Of a stretch of DNA of 8,473 nucleotides, positions 1-6,397 are shown piece by piece. Numbering within the stretch: the stretch's first letter is position 1; the number at the start of each line of letters is the position of its first letter. The notes under the pieces were generated by a model that was not told the origin of the DNA, ran no database searches, and saw only the letters and a list, made by a program, of their open reading frames with translations. Position numbers and translations under genes: made by a program. Source of the stretch: Hyphomonadaceae bacterium (GTDB lineage: Bacteria > Pseudomonadota > Alphaproteobacteria > Caulobacterales > Aquidulcibacteraceae); the NCBI GenBank assembly GCA_003526465.1, contig DPWD01000327.1, positions 495 through 8,967 of the forward strand, given 5' to 3'.

Positions 1-2
1 GC

Positions 3-800
3 GCGGCGCTGGCTGCCCATCCTGGAATTGACAAGATAAGCTTCACGGGCGGACCCGAGACGGCCGCGACGGTCCAACGCGCAGCCGCCGCGAATTTTAC
101 GCGCGTTGCGCTGGAACTCGGCGGGAAATCGCCGCAGATCGTATTCGAGGACGCAGATCTTGACGCCGCCGCGCAAGGCTGCGCGATGGGGCTCTTCTTC
201 AATCATGGCCAGGTGTGCGCGGCGGGCACGCGCATTCTTGCGCAGCGTAGTGTGGCCGGCGCTATGGCGGAACGCCTTGCAGCGGCCGCGAAATCGATCA
301 CCCCTGGCGATCCGCTTAATCCCGAGACACGCCTCGGTTCGCTTGCCAGCGCCAAGCAGTATGATCGTGTCGCGCAATATGTGCGCGTGGGTCAAGAGGA
401 AGGCGCCAAGGTTATTGTCGGCGGCATCGCTCCGCGCACGCGGGGTTTTGCCTTTGCGCCGACCTTGTTTACCGGCGTGGAAAACACCATGCGGATTGCT
501 CAGGAGGAAATCTTCGGGCCGGTGGGCGTGATCATTCCTTTCGACACCGAAGAGCAAGCGATCACGATGGCCAATGACAGCAAATATGGGCTCGCCGCCA
601 CGATCTGGACGCGCGACGTCGCGCGCGCCCATCGCGCCGCCGGACGCGTGCGCGCGGGTGCGGTTTCGGTGAACGGCTGGGCGACCATCGATCCGCGCTT
701 GCCCTGGGGCGGGTTCAAGAGCAGCGGCCATGGCCGCGAACTGGGATTGAGCGGCATCGAAGCATGCACCGAGGAGAAGGTGATTACGATCGTGTTGTAG
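3..800 (+). CDS. Aldehyde dehydrogenase (NAD(P)+-dependent), C-terminal part; 5' end outside window
   Basis: This is the last 265 residues of an aldehyde dehydrogenase superfamily protein, which oxidises an aldehyde to its acid with NAD(P)+ in the cytoplasm. The frame is open from base 3, so roughly the first 45% of a usual 480-500 residue enzyme lies upstream. Visible motifs are the cofactor-site stretch ISFTGGPETAA, the general-base Glu in LELGGKSPQIVFEDAD (codon 114-116), the catalytic Cys in HGQVCAAGTRI (codon 216-218), the conserved EEIFGPVGVI, and the C-terminal signature PWGGFKSSGHGRELG. The active-site region resembles phenylacetaldehyde or other aromatic aldehyde dehydrogenases more than betaine aldehyde or semialdehyde enzymes, but the substrate is not determined. 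It is the first visible gene of a six-gene run and precedes the next gene by 36 bases. A role supplying the acid used by the CoA ligase two genes downstream is an inference from context. The ATG at 186 is internal and is not the start. Confidence 0.95.
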   Translation, partial: AALAAHPGIDKISFTGGPETAATVQRAAAANFTRVALELGGKSPQIVFEDADLDAAAQGCAMGLFFNHGQVCAAGTRILAQRSVAGAMAERLAAAAKSITPGDPLNPETRLGSLASAKQYDRVAQYVRVGQEEGAKVIVGGIAPRTRGFAFAPTLFTGVENTMRIAQEEIFGPVGVIIPFDTEEQAITMANDSKYGLAATIWTRDVARAHRAAGRVRAGAVSVNGWATIDPRLPWGGFKSSGHGRELGLSGIEACTEEKVITIVL

Positions 801-836
801 GCGCGTTGTCGCCGGAATTGGCGGAGGAGAAGCAAG

Positions 837-1163
837 ATGAGAATGATTGTGCTGATGGTGGCGACAATGATTGCAACCACGCTTTCGGCAGCGGCGCAGA
901 ATGATCGTGCGGTGGAAGTACGCACCTCGTGCGAGGCGAATATTCGCGCCAATCCGTTGCCCGAAGGTTGGACGTTGGAGCAGGCCCTTGCCGGTTGCAC
1001 CTGCCTCTCCGAGCGCACCGCTGGCGAGGCCGATCTGCAACAAGAATTGGTCGCCCTGGCTCCACTCAGCACCGCGGAGGTGGAGGCGCGTCAATCACCT
1101 CGCGCCGCGGAGGCGATCGGCGCATGCTGGGCGGCGCCAACGGCAAACGCACAATCGCACTGA
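837..1163 (+). CDS. Small secreted four-cysteine protein of unknown function
   Basis: I do not recognise the family of this 108-residue protein. Residues 1-20 form a short Sec-type signal peptide: MRM, a hydrophobic stretch to about residue 16, then SAAAQ, with likely cleavage near residues 20-21. It should therefore be periplasmic or secreted. The mature part has four cysteines, C32, C54, C56 and C97, including a GCTC motif, which could give two disulfides. It also has W45 and W98 and is mostly helical in character (EQALAGC, ELVALAPLSTAEVEARQ). No lipobox is apparent. A strong Shine-Dalgarno GGAGGAG at 823-829 lies 7 bases before the ATG and fixes the start. It sits between the aldehyde dehydrogenase and the CoA ligase (29-base gap to the latter), so it is probably co-transcribed with them. 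An exported protein among cytosolic enzymes is odd. It could be a periplasmic accessory or a passenger gene. Confidence 0.75.
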   Translation: MRMIVLMVATMIATTLSAAAQNDRAVEVRTSCEANIRANPLPEGWTLEQALAGCTCLSERTAGEADLQQELVALAPLSTAEVEARQSPRAAEAIGACWAAPTANAQSH

Positions 1164-1180
1164 ATCGGTGTGGGGGCGCC

Positions 1181-1187
1181 AAGGAGG
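1181..1187 (+). promoter_or_regulatory. Ribosome binding site fixing the GTG start of the CoA ligase
   Basis: AAGGAGG lies 5 bases before GTG 1193. The reading frame is open much further upstream (to an ATG-like start near 929), but that stretch overlaps the small secreted protein gene in another frame. The strong site here, together with family alignment of the N-terminus, selects GTG 1193 as the start. Confidence 0.8.
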
Positions 1188-1192
1188 AACGA

Positions 1193-2485
1193 GTGCCGCG
1201 CCGACACACTGGGCTTGACCCGATCGAGACGGCAAGCCGGGACGAAATCGCCGCCCTGCAGCTTGCTCGCCTCCGGGCGACGCTGAACCGCGTCTATGCA
1301 AACGTGCCCCATTATCGGGCGGCGTTTGACGCGCTTGGCGTTCACCCTGGCGACCTCGGGGACTTAAGCGACCTGCGACGTTTCCCGTTCACGACCAAGG
1401 ATGACCTCCGGCGCAACTACCCGTTCGGCATGTTCGCGGTTCCGCGTGAGCAGGTCACGCGCATTCACGCCTCTAGTGGCACGACCGGTCAGCCGACCGT
1501 TGTTGGCTACACCAAGAACGACCTCGCCATGTGGGCCGGCATTGTCGCCCGCTCGATCTTCGCGGGGGGCGGCCGGCCGGGCGACATCGTTCACATCGCG
1601 TACGGCTATGGATTGTTCACCGGCGGTCTCGGCGCGCACTATGGCGCCGAACGTCTCGGCTGCACCGTGGTGCCGATGTCGGGAGGGCAGAGCGAGAGGC
1701 AAGTCCACCTGATTCAGGATTTCAAGCCCAGCATCATCATGGTGACGCCGTCTTACATGCTCGCTTTGGCGGACGAATTCACCCGCCAGGGCCTAGATGC
1801 GCGCGAAAGCAGTTTGAAGATTGGCATCCACGGCGCCGAACCCTGGACCGACGACATGAGGCGCGACATCGAGGGAAAATTCGGTATCGACGCGGTCGAT
1901 ATCTATGGATTGTCGGAGGTGATCGGCCCTGGAGTCGCCAATGAATGCATCGAAACCAAGGATGGTCCGACCATCTGGGAGGACCATTTCTATCCCGAGG
2001 TGATTGATCCGGAAACCGGCGAAGTCCTGCCCGACGGCGCGGAAGGTGAGCTTGTATTTACTTCGCTCACTAAGGAGGCGATGCCGCTCATTCGTTACCG
2101 AACGCGCGACCTGACGCGCCTCCTCCCCGGCACGGCGCGCACGATGCGCCGCATGGCGCGCATCCGCGGCCGCTCGGACGACATGATGATCATCCGGGGC
2201 GTCAATGTGTTTCCGACTCAGATCGAGGAACTCATCTGCCAAGATGCGCGCCTCGCCCCGCACTATGAGCTGCACCTGTCGCGCCCCGCGAGCCTGGATG
2301 ACTTCGTTGTCAAGGTGGAAGCCGCCCCAGGCGCCGTCGATTGCACTGCGCAGGCCGGCGAAGACTTAGCGCGCCGCATAAAAGGCGTCATCGGCGTTTC
2401 AGCGCATGTTCAAGTGATGGCCCCAATGGCGATCGAACGAAGCCAAGGCAAAGCAAAGCGCGTGTTTGACACCAGACCACGATAG
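1193..2485 (+). CDS. paaK: Phenylacetate-CoA ligase family protein (AMP-forming)
   Basis: This 430-residue enzyme has the normal length for PaaK, which activates an aryl-acid with ATP and CoA to the aryl-CoA thioester through an acyl-AMP intermediate. The N-terminus (ETASRDEIAALQLARLR, then VPHYRAAFD) aligns with the usual PaaK start, supporting GTG 1193. The P-loop is SSGTTGQP at about residues 94-101. Further motifs are YGLFTGGLGAHYG, then YGLSE at 238-242 before GPGVANEC, and YRTRD at 302-306. RIRGRSDDMMIIRG marks the hinge and C-terminal domain, followed by NVFPTQIEE. The catalytic lysine lies in QGKAKRV near residue 420. Family members act on phenylacetate, but relatives use 2-aminobenzoate, hydroxybenzoates or indoleacetate. 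With no paaABCDE epoxidase genes in view, phenylacetate is only one candidate. It lies 39 bases before the MBL gene, in the same probable operon. Confidence 0.93.
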   Translation: MPRRHTGLDPIETASRDEIAALQLARLRATLNRVYANVPHYRAAFDALGVHPGDLGDLSDLRRFPFTTKDDLRRNYPFGMFAVPREQVTRIHASSGTTGQPTVVGYTKNDLAMWAGIVARSIFAGGGRPGDIVHIAYGYGLFTGGLGAHYGAERLGCTVVPMSGGQSERQVHLIQDFKPSIIMVTPSYMLALADEFTRQGLDARESSLKIGIHGAEPWTDDMRRDIEGKFGIDAVDIYGLSEVIGPGVANECIETKDGPTIWEDHFYPEVIDPETGEVLPDGAEGELVFTSLTKEAMPLIRYRTRDLTRLLPGTARTMRRMARIRGRSDDMMIIRGVNVFPTQIEELICQDARLAPHYELHLSRPASLDDFVVKVEAAPGAVDCTAQAGEDLARRIKGVIGVSAHVQVMAPMAIERSQGKAKRVFDTRPR

Positions 2486-2512
2486 CAACGCTCTAAAGTG
2501 TGTTTCATTTTG

Positions 2513-2518
2513 AAGGGA
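2513..2518 (+). promoter_or_regulatory. Ribosome binding site deciding the MBL-fold protein start
   Basis: AAGGGA ends 6 bases before ATG 2525. An in-frame GTG at 2498 would add 9 residues, but it has no comparable site and those residues (CFILKGT) are encoded over the Shine-Dalgarno itself. ATG 2525 is preferred. Confidence 0.65.
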
Positions 2519-2524
2519 ACAGGC

Positions 2525-3484
2525 ATGGCCAAGGCATTCGCGTCCACGGGCGACACCACGGAAAAAATCGAGACGCTCGAAATCGTCGCCGACGGCGTGT
2601 ATGCGCTGACCGCCGAAGGCGACCCCAATGTCGGCGCTATTGAGGGTGAGGATTTTTTGGTCTGCATCGAAGCGCGGGCGACGCCTGTTGCCGCGCGCTC
2701 TTGGTTGCAGAAGCTCCGCCAGCACACCGACAAGCCGGTCAAGTTCCTGGTGTTGACGCATTATCATGCGGTTCGCGTGCTTGGGGCCAGCGCCTTCGGC
2801 GCCGATGCGATCATCGCCAGCGCGGCGACGCGAAGGCTGATCGAGGAGCGGGGCATGCAGGATTGGGAAAGCGAGTTCGGGCGCATGCCAAGGTTGTTCA
2901 GAGAGCCGGACTCCATTCCTGGCCTAACCTGGCCCGAGATCACCTTTGACGAAGGCTTGCGCATCGAACTGGGTGGTGATCGCGGCGCCATCGATCTCCG
3001 CTTTTGCGGACGGGGTCATACCGCCGGCGACATCGTTGTATGGCACGACAAATCCAAGACGCTTTTCGCTGGTGACTTGGTGGAGGCGCAGGCGGCGCTC
3101 TACACTGGTGACGCCTTCCACAAGCAATGGGCAAGCGGGACGCTGAACAAGGTGAAGGCCTTTGCTCCGCAAGCGCTGATTGGCGGGCGGGGCGCTGTGG
3201 TGCGCGGCCGGGAGGACTGTGACGCGGCGGTCGAACAAACCAGAGAGTTTCTTTCGGTGATGATCGAGTGCGTGGGGCGCGCGCACAGCGATGGGGCGGG
3301 GCTCAAGGGTGCATTCGAATCCGCACACACAGCGCTCGCGCCGAAGTTCGGCCATTGGCCGATCTTTGAGCACTGCATGCCGTTCAACGTGCAGCGGCTG
3401 TGGGACGAATTCGACGGTGTAGATTGGCCCCGCATCTGGACGATGGAGCGTGATCGTGAAGTATGGGCGCAGCTTCAAGACTGA
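2525..3484 (+). CDS. Metallo-beta-lactamase fold hydrolase with an altered metal site
   Basis: This 319-residue cytosolic protein has the MBL fold, whose members include thioesterases, lactonases and glyoxalases. The opening (VADGVYALTAEGDPNVGAIEG) matches the first strands of the fold. The metal motif reads THYHAVRV where HxHxDH is usual, so H79 and H81 are present but Asp is V83 and the next His is R84. The third site-1 histidine is in RGHTAGD (H165) and the bridging aspartate in FAGD (D184). The terminal histidine, usually in a GHG-like turn, is replaced in GGRGAVV (R222). The site-1 set is therefore intact, while every ligand unique to site 2 is lost. This suggests one-metal chemistry or a changed function. 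The 9-base gap to the FAD monooxygenase implies a linked role, perhaps a thioesterase or hydrolase acting on the hydroxylated product, which is an inference. It is not a beta-lactamase on any evidence here. Confidence 0.88.
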   Translation: MAKAFASTGDTTEKIETLEIVADGVYALTAEGDPNVGAIEGEDFLVCIEARATPVAARSWLQKLRQHTDKPVKFLVLTHYHAVRVLGASAFGADAIIASAATRRLIEERGMQDWESEFGRMPRLFREPDSIPGLTWPEITFDEGLRIELGGDRGAIDLRFCGRGHTAGDIVVWHDKSKTLFAGDLVEAQAALYTGDAFHKQWASGTLNKVKAFAPQALIGGRGAVVRGREDCDAAVEQTREFLSVMIECVGRAHSDGAGLKGAFESAHTALAPKFGHWPIFEHCMPFNVQRLWDEFDGVDWPRIWTMERDREVWAQLQD

Positions 3485-3493
3485 GGCGCAGCG

Positions 3494-5092
3494 ATGAAGC
3501 GAATGGGAACAATCACGGTTTGGCGCGACATCGGCGCATCGCCGGATCGCAACGGTTCAACGGAGCGACGAAGCGTTGTCATTGTCGGCGCCGGTCCGGT
3601 AGGGCTCACGCTCGCACTGGCGCTCGGACGGCGCGGGCATGATGTCTTGGTGTTGGAGAAGCGGACGTTCATCGCCGCCGCGTCGAAGGCGATCTGCTTT
3701 TCCAAACGCAGCTTGGACATTTGGGACACCCTCGGCGTCGCCGACACGATGGTGGAGCGGGGCGTCATCTGGAACGTAGGCAAGGTCTTCTGGGGCGCGC
3801 GCCCTACGCCCATCTACCAGTTCGACACGGCGCCGATCAAAGATCAGCGCATGCCCGGTTTCATCAATCTCCAGCAATATCATTGCGAGGAGATACTTCT
3901 GCACGGCCTCGCCGCCCTCCCAAACGTCGAGCTACGTTGGGGACACGAACTAACCGGCGTGCAGCGGAGCGAAGACCAAGTCTCGGCTGAAGTCGCAACG
4001 CCTGGCGGTCAATATCACATTGAAGCCGAGTGGCTGATCGCCTGCGATGGCGCCAAATCGCCTGCGCGGGAGCTTCTGGGACTGCCTTTCGACGGTCGTG
4101 TCTTTGAAGACAATTTCCTCATCGCTGACGTCAAATTCAAGGAAGAACGGCCGAGCGAACGCTGGTTCTGGTTCGACCCCGCGTTCAACCCCGGTCAGTC
4201 CGCGCTCTTGCACAAGCAGCCAGACGATGTGTGGCGGCTGGATTTCCAACTTGGTCCGGGCATCGACAAACAAGCGTGCGTGCGACCGGAGGCAGTTGAA
4301 CCGCTTGTGCGCGGTTTGCTCGGGCCGGACGTTGAATTCCAGGAGGAATGGTACAGCGTCTACAATTTCCAGTGTCGCCGCATGGAACGGTTTATCCATG
4401 GCCGCGTCATCTTCGCCGGCGATTCCGCGCATCTGGTCTCGCCCTTTGGCGCCCGAGGATGCAATGGCGGCGTCGCCGATGCTGACAATTTGGCGTGGAA
4501 ACTCGATCTGTTGCTTCGCGGCAAAGCGTCGGTGGCGCTCTTGGAGACCTATAACACTGAAGCGATCGCGATAGCCGACGAGAACATCTTGAATTCGACG
4601 CGTTCGACGGACTTCATCACGCCGAAATCGCAGGCTAGCCGTGTGCTGCGTGACGCGGTGCTGCAGCTTGCAGAACAGCACGCATTCGCGCGACCCTTCG
4701 TGAATTCCGGCCGCTTATCAACTGCGGTCGCTTTTGCCAACAGCCCGCTCAGCACGCCCGATGAGGATGAGTGGAACGGTGTACCGCCCGGAGGCGCAGC
4801 CACCGATGCGCCGTTAGGCGGCGGGTGGCTATTGCAGGCGCTTGCCGGGCAGTTCGGCCTGTTGAGCGACAATTTCGACGCGGAAATCGCCGGCATAAAG
4901 TCGGTGCAGCTCGCCAAGCACACGGTCCATCACGGCGTCCTTCGGAAGCGCTATGATCTCAGCGACGGCGCTGCTTATCTGTTTCGACCGGATCAGTACG
5001 TCGCCGCGCGCTGGCGCCAGCCCAACAGAGAAAAGGTGCTCGCAGCGCTCCACCGCGCACAAGCGCGAAACAGTGGAGGAGTGAAGCCATGA
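3494..5092 (+). CDS. FAD-dependent aromatic hydroxylase (MhpA/UbiH/PheA class)
   Basis: This 532-residue class A flavoprotein monooxygenase uses NAD(P)H and O2 to hydroxylate an aromatic ring. A 27-residue leader precedes the Rossmann strand VVIVGAGPVGL, with GxGxxG at 32-37 and the FAD-ribose acidic residue E55 in VLEKR. The DG motif is CDGAKSPARELLGL (D185-G186). The GD motif is FAGDSAHLVSPFGARG (D310), continuing into CNGG and ADADNLAWKL. The C-terminus (RYDLSDGAAYLFRPDQYVAARW) matches the degenerate thioredoxin-like tail of MhpA-type hydroxylases. ATG 3494 follows GAGG (3483-3486) by 7 bases. An in-frame ATG at 3503 is an alternative and does not affect the fold. It lies 9 bases after the MBL gene and overlaps the DUF2783 gene by ATGA, so the three are probably made together. 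The substrate may be a phenol, an aryl acid or an aryl-CoA made by the PaaK-like ligase. The sequence does not decide. Confidence 0.93.
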   Translation: MKRMGTITVWRDIGASPDRNGSTERRSVVIVGAGPVGLTLALALGRRGHDVLVLEKRTFIAAASKAICFSKRSLDIWDTLGVADTMVERGVIWNVGKVFWGARPTPIYQFDTAPIKDQRMPGFINLQQYHCEEILLHGLAALPNVELRWGHELTGVQRSEDQVSAEVATPGGQYHIEAEWLIACDGAKSPARELLGLPFDGRVFEDNFLIADVKFKEERPSERWFWFDPAFNPGQSALLHKQPDDVWRLDFQLGPGIDKQACVRPEAVEPLVRGLLGPDVEFQEEWYSVYNFQCRRMERFIHGRVIFAGDSAHLVSPFGARGCNGGVADADNLAWKLDLLLRGKASVALLETYNTEAIAIADENILNSTRSTDFITPKSQASRVLRDAVLQLAEQHAFARPFVNSGRLSTAVAFANSPLSTPDEDEWNGVPPGGAATDAPLGGGWLLQALAGQFGLLSDNFDAEIAGIKSVQLAKHTVHHGVLRKRYDLSDGAAYLFRPDQYVAARWRQPNREKVLAALHRAQARNSGGVKP

Positions 5093-5286
5093 GCAAGCTT
5101 GTCCTCGACCCCAACATTGTGCATGCGGACGAGGTATACCAAACTCTCGTTGACGCCTACGAAGGCCTGGATGCAGGTGAACGCGAAGCGTTCAGCGCCC
5201 GCCTAATCTTGATCCTCGCCAATCACATCGGAAATGAGCAAGTCATTCGGGCGGCTATCGATGTGGCGCGGGGGGATGACGTCTGA
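5089..5286 (+). CDS. DUF2783 family small protein, translationally coupled to the hydroxylase
   Basis: This is an acidic, helical 65-residue cytosolic protein. The core ARLILILANHIGNEQVIRAA together with EGLDAGEREAFSARL matches my recollection of the DUF2783 family, whose members are about this size and commonly sit beside FAD monooxygenases. Its function is not known to me. The start ATG overlaps the hydroxylase stop as ATGA, and a strong Shine-Dalgarno GGAGGAG (5075-5081) lies 7 bases upstream within the hydroxylase C-terminal codons, so translation is coupled and robust. It has no cysteines, metal motif, signal peptide or membrane segment. The coupling suggests a subunit, chaperone or stability factor of the hydroxylase, which is an inference. 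It is the last gene of the operon, since the next gene is convergent. Confidence 0.85.
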   Translation: MSKLVLDPNIVHADEVYQTLVDAYEGLDAGEREAFSARLILILANHIGNEQVIRAAIDVARGDDV

Positions 5287-5375
5287 GCTGCTGCCGGTTT
5301 CGCGGACAGCGAGTTTAGATGATCGAGTGAGATCGGAGAGTGGTGCTGAGCGTCTCTGGCTCAAAGCGGCCACCA

Positions 5376-5390
5376 GCCGGCGGCGCCGGC
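5376..5390. terminator. GC-rich hairpin between convergent genes, possible terminator
   Basis: GCCGGC, a 3-base loop GGC, then GCCGGC forms a 6-bp all-GC stem in the 112-base gap between the converging DUF2783 and response regulator genes. Outer arms CGGCC (5367-5371) and GGCCG (5388-5392) offer an alternative pairing. There is no T-run on either side, so it is not a canonical intrinsic terminator. The position is what makes a two-way stop plausible. Confidence 0.3.
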
Positions 5391-5398
5391 CGTTGCTG

Positions 5399-6082
5399 CT
5401 ATTGCGCGGCCTTGCGGGAGAAGGAAAAGCCCATCCCGCGCACGGTTTCAATCACATCGCCCGCGCCCTGCGCGCGCAGTTTCTGCCTGAGTCGGCTGAT
5501 GAGATGGTCCACAGCGACGTCTCCGGCGTCTTCGGCGATGCCGACATCGGCCATAATTTGCGCGCGCGTGAACACCATGTCCGGGCGCTGCGCCAGCAAA
5601 GCAAGCAGGCGCCATTCATTGGCTGTGACGGCAAGTTCGTTGGTGGCGACAAGGACGCGCCGCGCATCCATGTGCAGCTCGATCTCGCCGCGGCGCAGAA
5701 TGGTGTCACGCAACACCGGCGGCCGGCGCAGCAGCGCCCGCACGCGCGCGGTCAGTTCGACGATCGAAAACGGCTTGGTGAGATAATCGTCCGCGCCGGC
5801 CTCAAGGCCCTCGACGCGTTGTTCTATTTGACGTGACGCGGTCAGGAACAGGGCCGGCGTGTTTCGCCCCTCGGCGCGCAAGGCGCGCAATGCGGCGACG
5901 CTATCGCCGTCGGCCATCTGGCGATCAAGCACCCATAGGTCAAAGGGCGAGGCGCGAGCGTGCTCCAAGGTTTCGGCGATGGTGGCCGCCTCCTGAACCA
6001 GATAGCCCTCTTCACGCAATCCCCCGGCGATAAAATCCCTGAGAATCGCGTCGTCGTCTGCTGCGAGTATGCGTCCTGTCAT
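5399..6082 (-). CDS. OmpR/PhoB-family two-component response regulator
   Basis: This 227-residue protein has a receiver domain (about 1-120) and a winged-helix DNA-binding domain (about 130-225). Receiver residues are all present: the acidic pair in ILAADDD (D9, D10), phospho-acceptor D53 in LWVLDRQM, T81 in LFLTAS and K103 in DDYLTKPF. The output domain shows RRGEIELHMDARRV, LTANEWRLLALLAQRP-like (here VTANEWRLL), the recognition-helix region VDHLISRLRQKLR and the wing VRGMGFSF. It should bind DNA when phosphorylated. I chose the ATG at 6082 because the first strand then begins at residue 4, as in most OmpR regulators. In-frame ATGs at 6100 and 6112 would add 6 or 10 residues, and no start has a strong Shine-Dalgarno. 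It diverges from the MASE1 histidine kinase gene, its probable partner. Its gene is convergent with the catabolic operon, so a link to that operon is not established. Confidence 0.93.
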   Translation of the reverse strand: MTGRILAADDDAILRDFIAGGLREEGYLVQEAATIAETLEHARASPFDLWVLDRQMADGDSVAALRALRAEGRNTPALFLTASRQIEQRVEGLEAGADDYLTKPFSIVELTARVRALLRRPPVLRDTILRRGEIELHMDARRVLVATNELAVTANEWRLLALLAQRPDMVFTRAQIMADVGIAEDAGDVAVDHLISRLRQKLRAQGAGDVIETVRGMGFSFSRKAAQ

Positions 6083-6249
6083 CTTGTGCTCAAAAATCAT
6101 GGGCACTCTCATGTTGCCGCGAAGCTTCTGCGAAGTGCAAGGCGCATGCGCATCCCTGACTGCGGCGGCGCCTTTCGATCAGCCCCAGGGCTTCGCTTCT
6201 TTCGCACCAGAGTTCCACGGATTCCGACGATCGCCGGGGGAGGCAGTCG

Positions 6250-6271
6250 CGGTCAAACGCGCGTTTGGCCG
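6250..6271. promoter_or_regulatory. 22-bp dyad, candidate operator
   Basis: The central 14 bases CAAACGCGCGTTTG form a perfect palindrome centred between 6260 and 6261. After one mismatched pair (T6253/G6268), symmetry continues for three more pairs to C6250/G6271. The element lies 127 bases upstream of the kinase ATG and about 168 bases from the regulator start. Its size and symmetry suit a dimeric DNA-binding protein. OmpR-type regulators usually prefer direct repeats, so the binder could be another regulator. Binding is an inference. Confidence 0.45.
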
Positions 6272-6371
6272 GGCCGGGGGGAAGACGGCGCTGGCTTTTG
6301 ACCTTGACGCTCGAGTGGCGCCTCGTGCGGGCGTCATTTCTTTTTTGGGTCGGGTCCCGCCGCTCGACCAA

Positions 6372-6397
6372 ACCGCCGAGTCGGACCAAAAGGCGGT
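6372..6397 (+). promoter_or_regulatory. Possible hairpin over the kinase ribosome binding site
   Basis: ACCGCC (6372-6377) is complementary to GGCGGT (6392-6397), giving a 6-bp stem with a 14-base loop. The 3' arm overlaps the Shine-Dalgarno-like AAAAGG/GGCGG just before ATG 6399. Pairing in mRNA could limit translation of the kinase. This is seen from base complementarity only. Confidence 0.3.

Noticed and set aside
106..531. 141-residue + strand reading frame inside the aldehyde dehydrogenase
   Set aside because: Arginine/proline-rich out-of-frame shadow of a clear enzyme with intact motifs.
500..1072. 190-residue - strand reading frame across the dehydrogenase end and the secreted protein
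   Set aside because: Antisense to two supported genes, low-complexity composition and no recognisable motif.
929..1192. Upstream extension of the CoA ligase reading frame (longer 518-residue form)
   Set aside because: It overlaps the small secreted protein gene in another frame, its residues are arginine-rich and unlike PaaK, and GTG 1193 has a strong Shine-Dalgarno and the family-typical N-terminus.
3950..4681. 243-residue - strand reading frame antisense to the FAD hydroxylase
   Set aside because: Typical high-GC antisense frame. The hydroxylase on the other strand has all family motifs.
5234..5836. 200-residue + strand reading frame over the DUF2783 end and the response regulator
   Set aside because: Antisense to a response regulator with complete receiver and winged-helix motifs; composition is that of a reverse-strand shadow.
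6298..6309. Tandem TTGACC-TTGACG as a promoter -35 element for the kinase
   Set aside because: No recognisable -10 hexamer at 16-18 bases downstream of either copy.
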